Source: Chloromonas sp. AAM2
Lineage: Eukaryota; Chlorophyta; Chlorophyceae; Chlamydomonadales; Chlamydomonadaceae
Direction of reading: 5' to 3'
Length of the DNA stretch: 14,847 nt
Assembly (NCBI GenBank): GCA_004335635.1
Contig: QAXH01004770.1
Coordinates: 1 to 14,847 of the forward strand
Shown: one piece after another, positions 9,511-14,847 of the stretch
Layout of the letters: each line of letters opens with the position of its first letter
How positions within the stretch are numbered: the stretch's first letter is position 1
Translations under genes and position numbers: made by a program
Notes under the pieces: model-generated
What the model saw: the letters and a program-made list of their open reading frames with translations, nothing else
Databases searched by the model: none
What the model was told of the DNA's origin: nothing

Positions 9511-9657
9511 GAATGTGCTTTGAGGGGACCGGCCAATCACTTTTTTGTCACCGGTGGATGTGCAGGACAGGTGGGCTCTCTGAATCCCCTTTACACAGTA
9601 CTATGTGGTTTCGGCTAGGCTGATGTAATCATCCTTCTCGCTACACGCACGCTGCAG
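9511..9657 (+). repeat. Dispersed repeat, copy A
   Basis: It begins GAATGTGCTTTGAGGGGACC (as in copy C), passes through CCGGTGGATGTGCAGGACAG, then GAATCCCCTTTACACAGT and GCTGATGTAATCATC (as in copy B), and ends at CTGCAG. It lacks the TGCATATA segment before CCGGTGG that B and C have. Confidence 0.75.
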
Positions 9658-9807
9658 TTTTTCGCGGTTATCAACATCCGTGACGTCGCCCGTAAGCACG
9701 TAGATGTCCAGCGCATGGGCACCTCCTACTGTTGTAATCGTATCGCTACGTCTGCATCACCACCAGCACCAGCACGTATCACATTCCAAGGGTCACCACT
9801 TCCAAAC

Positions 9808-9917
9808 TGCATATACCGGTGGATATGTAGGACAGGTGGGCTCTGAATCCCCTTTACACAGTGATATGCGGTTCAGACTACGCTGATGTAATCATCTCAT
9901 CACTCCAAGCACTGCAG
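9808..9917 (+). repeat. Dispersed repeat, copy B
   Basis: It contains TGCATATACCGGTGGATATG, GTAGGACAGGTGGGCTC, GAATCCCCTTTACACAGT and GCTGATGTAATCATC, and ends at CTGCAG. It is a direct repeat of the right part of copy A about 265 bases away, just upstream of the hydrolase start. Confidence 0.78.
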
Positions 9918-9969
9918 GTTGCCACTGCCCATCCCCCTGAAGCTTCCAACCCACCCAGACACCCCCTGA

Positions 9970-12900
9970 ATGGACCAGCCCGTGGCGCACATGCTGCAGT
10001 TGCCCCAGGGGCGCACACTGAGCTATCTGCTATGGGATGGCGTAAGCGGGCTGGAAGGACCGACAGGCAGGACCAACGTAGTTTACTTCCATGGCTGGCC
10101 CTCATGCGCCCAGGAGGCCAGGCTGGTGGCTGGGCCTGCCAGGCAGGAGGGTGTGCCGCTGAACCTGGTGTGCTTTGACAGGCCGGGGGTGGGCGGCTCC
10201 ACTCTTGATCCAAAGGGTGAGCCATGCCAGAGAAGGTAATGAAAGGTCATCGAGCAGTAACCTGGCGAACTTTAGTCAATACACCAGGAGGGAAATGAAG
10301 GCACGGAGTGGTGAGCTGGACCATCATGCACATGCTTGATGGCTTGTAGGGACGGGAAACCGGGCCAGGCAGGTGCTCGTCTTGTGTGCGGGCTGGAAGG
10401 GTAGTTGGTCACCTACAAAGCACGCATGGATTTCACACGGCTTGGTGTCCTGTTTGGTTTGTTTTCGGCCTGTACTCGCCTGTCAGTGGGCTTAGTACTG
10501 ATGCTGCTTCAAGCCCGTGCAGATGCCTGGCATTGCCGTCTGATGCTCTGAAATGCCACAACAGTTACGTCTACACACTCCCATGCTACCATGCATGCCA
10601 TGTCCGCAGGTCTTAGCTTCCCAGGCGTTGCGGAGGATGTGGCCTCTCTGATGCGGGAACTTGGCTGGAGCAAGGCAGTCATGGTGGGCACGTCAGGTGG
10701 GGTGCAGGAGCAGCAGGAGACGAGTACAGGTCAAGTATCTGAGTCAGCATCAGGCACATATGTGGCGCATGTGTGGTAATGGCTACCTGGGTGTGCTGGT
10801 TGCTTTCCCATCCTCTCTTGCCCTTGCTCACCTGTCCTGCTTGAAGTGACAGCTGTGTGTGTCTTACAGCACCACCACAATATTTAAAAAACACAAGTTT
10901 GCCAGTTCTGGGATATTTTTTGCGTCCTACACTGAAAACAGTGGTAATGCTCTTCTGTTGGGTCTGATGTGGCTGTATGTGCGTGTGAACGAGTTGAATT
11001 GTCGGTGAAGTCTCCGAATGTGCTCCGAGGGGACCGGCAAATCACCTTTGGTCGCTGCATATACCGGTGGATGTGTAGGACAGGTGGGCTCCACACCTCC
11101 CATGCGGCCACGTGTGACGAGTGGGAAAAAGGTGGCATCTGTTTGTTGAGTGGTGTGGGTGTGTGGGCGTGTAGGGCTTGAATCGGATGGTGGGGTGGGC
11201 TTGCTCGCTCACTCTGAGCATCTACTCTCCTTGTGAAGTATGCAATCAGACAGCTTGCATGCCGCATCCCACCCGAAGGAAAACGTGCTGCAGCCTCACA
11301 TGCCAAATGTCCTAATTTGGTCCATGCTTGCACAGCCGTGTGTTGACCCTGACACCGCTTTGCCGATGCCGTCTTTTGTGACCGTTTGCGGATGTCACGT
11401 GCTGCTTAACCACACTCATACTTCATCTTTCTTTGTTCACCAATGTGCAGGCGGGGGCCCGTACGCCGCAGCCTGTGCCGCACTGTTGCATGGGCACGGT
11501 CTGGTGTCAGGTCTCGTGCTGACGGCCTCTATGACCCCCACATGCGGCCCATGCAGCGCAGCCCTGCTCAAAGGCATGGACTGGGGCAACAGGTTCGGGT
11601 ATGGGGCGATCAACCACCTGCCAACGGTAACCAGGGGAGGGCTGGGGGTGGCGGCGGCGGCGGTGCGGCATGTCGTGCTACCCGCTGCGCGTTACATGTT
11701 CCCGTCTGTAGCCGCCGGTGTCCTGGGGCGGGTCGTCGGCACGGGGATTGCTCCTGCCCTTGCCCCAGCGGCGGCCGAGTCTGGGACAGTCAGTGGCACG
11801 GCACGCACCGGGACTGCCCCTGCCCCCGCTTTGGCTGAAGCTGAAACAGCAGCTGGACCAGTGTCTGTTGGGATCGGTAGTAGTGGCACCAGCAAGACGT
11901 GGGCGTGGGTCAGTGGCGCCGCCATGAGGCTGCTCGGCATGGGACTGCCTGCGGCCGACAGGTGGGTCGCATGAGCGCAGCAAGGGGCATGGAGTGGTGT
12001 GCGTGAGCATCAGATTAACCTTACCAGGCTGCCAGTCTGCAGCATGGAGCGCCTGGGACTGACAGGGACAGCAGGATTCAACAATATGCTTGTCTTGGCG
12101 TTGGTCTTTGTGTTCGTATCCTTGAAGGCAAGAGGGCCTGGATGCCATGGCTCTTTCGGCCCTCAATCTGTCTGTGCCTGGTGGTGGAGATGTGGCCTGC
12201 GGCCAACCAAAACACTGCCTGTCTATCCGTTGGTGGTGTTGTATTGTATTGCTGCTGCCATGGCTTGTTGGTATAGGCTCTTTTCACTTGTGACTTTGGC
12301 TTGGTTGATTGTTGTGCAGCCGAGCGATCCACATCCAGTGCCAGGGTCTCAGAGCAGCTGACGCTCACTGACTGGCTGACTGCCGTGCTGTGTGTGCATT
12401 GTGCGTTCAGACGGGCCATGGCGTCTCACAGTCAGGAGGTGTTGCCGGTGCTGGTCCCCATGCTGGCCTCTGCCCTCGGTGACCCGCTGTACGGGGAAGG
12501 GCTGTGGCAGGTAGGGGAAGGAATGTGTATATGTCAGAACTTTTGATATGCCTGCTCGGTTTTCCGGTAATATCCTAGAGAGCCTGAGAATCCGTCAGCA
12601 ACCGAAACGGTGTGAGGCAGGAAAAAACATATCAATCATTGTCAACTTGCATGGCAGCGAGATGCGGTTGGTGGAACACACTTGGGGACAGTGGCTGCTG
12701 CACGTGACCCAGGTGCAACAGCTTGTGGAGCATGGGACATGGGGCAGGTCCTAGCACAGCCCCCATGTGGAAGGCACTGGAAATTCAGCCGACACTTGTA
12801 TACCAGTATCAATGGCAGACCGACAACCATGGAGGTTGGACTGGCCATGCAGCCACAGCGCGTCAACACATGAATCACAACAGCAACGGCAGAAACGGCA

Positions 12901-13745
12901 TGTGCTGGATTGATCTGGACGTTTCCAATCTTCAGCAAAAAAAAAGACTTTCATGGCCAAACTCCCCGCTCTTACCCCTCCTGCTTCTGCCGCAGGACAT
13001 GCGCCTGACCAGCCAGCCCTGGCATGGCTTCAGGCTGGCCGACATTCAGGCACCCACACTCGTGGTGCAGGTGGGGCCGACGGTTGACGACGTTGTGAAG
13101 TTATCATGATGACTACATGTTGGCTCTTATTGTACACGCCAGAGGGGTTTGCGTTTTGGGTTCCACTGACCAGGTTGCGACATCCGCATTTGTTGGACAT
13201 TTTCCTGGCTGTTTTGGGAAAATAAGTGCTTGCACGACGTTGCAGCCAACGGCAGTCAACCCGCTGCCTCTTTTCCTCGACATTCTCTCATTGTGCTGAA
13301 GTTGCGTGAGGTATTTGACCTGGGAAAAATCATGCAACGTCCCCAAATTGTTCCATAATAATGCCAGCATGTGTACGCCTGGTGGTGTCCATACTCGCAG
13401 GGCACATCCGATGTGAACGTGACCGTGCCCATGGCCCGAGCCCTGGCAGCCGCTATACCCGGAGCACACATACCAGGACTCAGGGGGCTCAGGGGGCTCG
13501 TTGGCCGGCCTGTCGCAGGGGCCGATGATGCAGCCTCGCCTGCTTTCCGTGATGTTGAAGCTCCTGTGCCTGTGCCTGGCCAGGGCAGCACACCACTAGG
13601 GGGTGGTGGTGGTGGGGAGGGGCAGGAAATTGCGACTGGTCTGGTTCTGGTGCCCGGCGAGGGCCACATGTCACTGGTGGTTAATCACATGCCCGACATT
13701 CTCCGCTGTGCCACGCAGCTGCAGCACGTGGGAGAGAGAGTGTGA
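9970..13745 (+). CDS. 6-exon alpha/beta-hydrolase-fold protein, 454 aa
   Basis: Exons: 9970-10216, 10610-10696, 11451-11961, 12411-12510, 12996-13070, 13401-13745. They total 1365 bases, and all introns are GT...AG and in phase. A TGA stands directly before the ATG (9967-9969). The protein shows the family landmarks in order: VVYFHGWPSC (HG oxyanion loop, 37-46), CFDRPGVGGS (68-77), nucleophile elbow VGTSGGGPYA with Ser111, catalytic Asp344 in GTSDVNV, and His429 in GEGHMS. So it should be a serine hydrolase (esterase, lipase or related); the substrate cannot be told. The cap region carries an Ala/Gly/Thr-rich insertion (about residues 210-265). A second Gly/Pro-rich insertion (about 364-418) separates Asp from His, lengthening the protein beyond the usual 270-330 aa. 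No transit peptide or membrane span is evident, so a cytosolic location is likeliest. Intron 2 splits the elbow's glycine codon (Gly112). No TGTAA was found downstream. Confidence 0.93.
10897..10940 (+). repeat. Hairpin-tailed dispersed motif, copy 1
   Basis: Within hydrolase intron 2, GTTTGCCAGTTCTGGGA (10897-10913) follows an A-rich run and is followed by a small palindrome, CACTG-AAAA-CAGTG. The same 17 bases recur at 13822. Confidence 0.6.
11016..11093 (+). repeat. Dispersed repeat, copy C, inside hydrolase intron 2
   Basis: It begins GAATGTGCTCCGAGGGGACC like copy A, then TGCATATACCGGTGGATGTG and TAGGACAGGTGGGCTC like copy B, then diverges (CACACCTCC). It therefore joins features of both upstream copies. 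Confidence 0.75.
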
Positions 13746-13775
13746 GAGAGAGAGAGTGAGTGAGAGTGAGTGAGT
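13731..13775 (+). repeat. GA-rich microsatellite over the hydrolase stop codon
   Basis: GA and GTGA units run from the last codons (GGA GAG AGA GTG TGA) into the 3' UTR. The stop at 13743-13745 lies inside the repeat. Confidence 0.85.
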
Positions 13776-13821
13776 TGCTGATGGACCGCCACTGTGAGGG
13801 ATAGAGTGTCAAAAAAAAGAT

Positions 13822-13874
13822 GTTTGCCAGTTCTGGGACAATTCCTAGGAGCACACTGGGATCCAGTGTGGCAA
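13822..13874 (+). repeat. Hairpin-tailed dispersed motif, copy 2
   Basis: GTTTGCCAGTTCTGGGA (13822-13838) follows an A run and is followed by a perfect palindrome, CACACTGG-GAT-CCAGTGTG. It has the same arrangement as copy 1 in hydrolase intron 2, with different stem bases. It lies about 80 bases past the hydrolase stop. Confidence 0.6.
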
Positions 13875-13945
13875 CAGGGAAAAGGTGGCAACAGGGTTCA
13901 TGCCAGAGTACAGGGTCCAGGGCTAGTCAGGGAGACAGGGGCTCA

Positions 13946-13961
13946 TTACACTTTAGTTACA
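13946..13961 (-). terminator. Paired TGTAA poly(A) signals on minus strand
   Basis: TTACA on plus at 13946-13950 and 13957-13961 reads TGTAA on minus, some 270 bases past the stop of the minus-strand gene to the right. The spacing suits a short 3' UTR converging on the hydrolase gene. Confidence 0.4.
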
Positions 13962-14067
13962 GTAAATTAGGTAACTTGGCCAACAAAATTTTATATCAAC
14001 GGAATCAACAAAAGGACAAGAAATGACCCTGCCATGACGTCTAGTTGACGCACCGCACACTCCAAAG

Positions 14068-14160
14068 CGATGCAGAAGCTCAACAGCCACATGCAGGACC
14101 TCATCAGCAGACTCAGAAGCTTAACAGTGTCCGAAGTCCAGCAATGCAGAAGCTCAATTG
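14068..14160. repeat. Short degenerate repeats
   Basis: The motif CAGAAGCTYAAC/T recurs three times (near 14073, 14113 and 14148) with related flanks (GATGCAGAAGCTCAACAG, CTCAGAAGCTTAACAG, AATGCAGAAGCTCAATTG). It would fall in the 3' UTR of the minus-strand gene. A 65-codon open frame on minus here is probably a by-product. Confidence 0.55.
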
Positions 14161-14227
14161 CAAACACAGGCTGCTCGCCCAGCTGCAAAAGTAACTTGAC
14201 TCTGTGTTCAATGTCAATGCTCTGTCC

Positions 14228-14847
14228 TTACTGCCAACCCTTCCTGTCCCACTGCTCAATCTGATTCCTCAGCCTAGGCAATGTGTTGCCCTGCCTGGAC
14301 CACAAATACTTTGGTGGGATGCCCAGGCCATCTGTTAGCTCACTGTCCTCTGACATGCGCTGCGGCCAGCCACGCTTGACCGGCGTACTGTGGCGCTCGA
14401 ACAGCTTCTGGAGGTCTGCCTTGAGGGGTCTCCAGTTGTTGCAATCCCCGTTCCAGCGTGTCTTGGCTGTACGCATGGCAACACGACCGCACAACATCAG
14501 ACTGCCGACTGGTGGTGAGATCGTTGGTGCATGAATTTGAGAGCTGGAATTGACAGCTGACCGCGACACTCATGCACATGGTGCGTCGAGACAAGTTGGA
14601 GAACATGTACTTCTCTGAGGTCGTGCAACCTGTCCGCTCATGAATATGTATGTGCGACTCCGCCTTACGACCTGCGCCACCTTATCCGCAGCTTCCACGG
14701 ATGCCGCTGGAAATTTTTAAACGATACTGGTCGGGCCCAGGATTGAATGGCACATAAGCGGCCAAACCGTGACATTGAGAGACGCAGCTGGCTTGTTGCT
14801 GCATCTGCGTTTGCGAACGCGGATGCCTTGCTGCTTGACTCCTGCCG
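14228..14847 (-). CDS. 3' part of an unidentified minus-strand gene, two exons
   Basis: The last exon (14501 down to 14228) encodes 90 residues plus a stop: MLCGRVAMRTAKTRWNGD, NNWRPLKADLQKLFERHSTP, RGWPQRMSEDSEL, PPKYLWSRQGNTLPRLRNQI, ending DRKGWQ. It is charged, Trp-rich and protein-like. A preceding exon is plausible from the window edge down to 14669, open for 59 codons (SRFGRLCAIQSWARPVSFKN, KLRIRWRR), with donor GTAAGG at 14668 and acceptor CGGCAG ending at 14502; the phases match. The intron would be 167 bases. Alternatively the final exon starts further upstream at an ATG at 14569. The 5' part lies outside the window. I do not recognise the family; the basic, Trp-containing sequence would suit a nucleic-acid-binding or transposon-derived protein, but that is speculation. 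Confidence 0.42.

Larger units (their letters stand above)
9025..9969. other. Intergenic region upstream of the hydrolase gene
   Basis: About 945 bases hold a CAAT/CAAC tetranucleotide repeat (9405-9453) and two copies of a dispersed repeat (annotated separately). Between the copies, about 9658-9720, a frame reading FFAVINIRDVARKHVDVQRM looks peptide-like and follows a good CTGCAG acceptor, but it leads nowhere and may be a remnant. The promoter of the hydrolase gene should lie near the right end; I see no clear core element. Confidence 0.45.

Noticed and set aside
9861..10178. 105-codon plus frame overlapping the hydrolase start
   Set aside because: It is out of frame with the hydrolase, which has clear motifs from residue 37 on and a TGA directly before its ATG.
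11678..12166. Long minus-strand frame opposite hydrolase exon 3
   Set aside because: It is the antisense shadow of a GC-rich coding exon.
13991..14227. An extra terminal exon for the minus-strand gene, spliced through a GTAAGG donor at 14226
   Set aside because: The phase-consistent join runs into a TGA after about 23 codons, while the long open frame there needs a non-GT donor; the TAA at 14228 is the simpler end.
1..14847. Bacterial operon, CRISPR array, prophage or defence island
   Set aside because: The two clear genes require many GT...AG introns, and there are no ribosome binding sites, regularly spaced CRISPR repeats or phage genes.

Overview
The window looks like nuclear DNA from a green alga, most likely of the Chlamydomonas/Volvox group (Chlamydomonadales). 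Three things point there. Two genes reconstruct cleanly only as 12 and 6 short exons separated by GT...AG introns of about 200-770 bases. Their codons mostly end in G or C, and their proteins carry the Ala/Gly/Pro-rich low-complexity insertions typical of this group. A TGTAA motif, the usual polyadenylation signal of these algae, lies downstream of at least one gene. There is no sign of a bacterial operon, CRISPR array, rRNA or tRNA. Assignment below order level is a guess.

Layout. 1-1670: repeat-rich, no gene I can defend; a two-copy tandem repeat and some ambiguous open frames. 1671-1967 (minus): a small 98-aa unidentified protein with coding-like codon use. 1968-2919: intergenic, probably the divergent promoter region. 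2920-8826 (plus): a 12-exon gene for a 622-aa protein with a plastid-type N-terminus and tentative similarity to the DUF3598/lipocalin-like family; every exon junction keeps frame. 8827-9969: 3' UTR with a telomere-like motif and a TGTAA signal, then an intergenic stretch with dispersed repeats. 9970-13745 (plus): a 6-exon gene for a 454-aa alpha/beta-hydrolase-fold protein with a recognisable Ser/Asp/His triad. 13746-14227: convergent 3' region with repeats and minus-strand TGTAA signals. 14228-14847 (minus): the likely last two exons of a third, unidentified gene running off the right edge.

The genes do not form an evident shared pathway; this is ordinary nuclear gene neighbourhood. The most unusual things are structural. 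Exon 4 of the DUF3598-like gene sits between two different minisatellites, and the downstream one is a four-fold duplication of the exon end together with its 5' splice site. The last intron of that gene holds an inverted, fold-back minisatellite. A dispersed repeat occurs upstream of and inside the hydrolase gene. I see no convincing new defence or mobile system.
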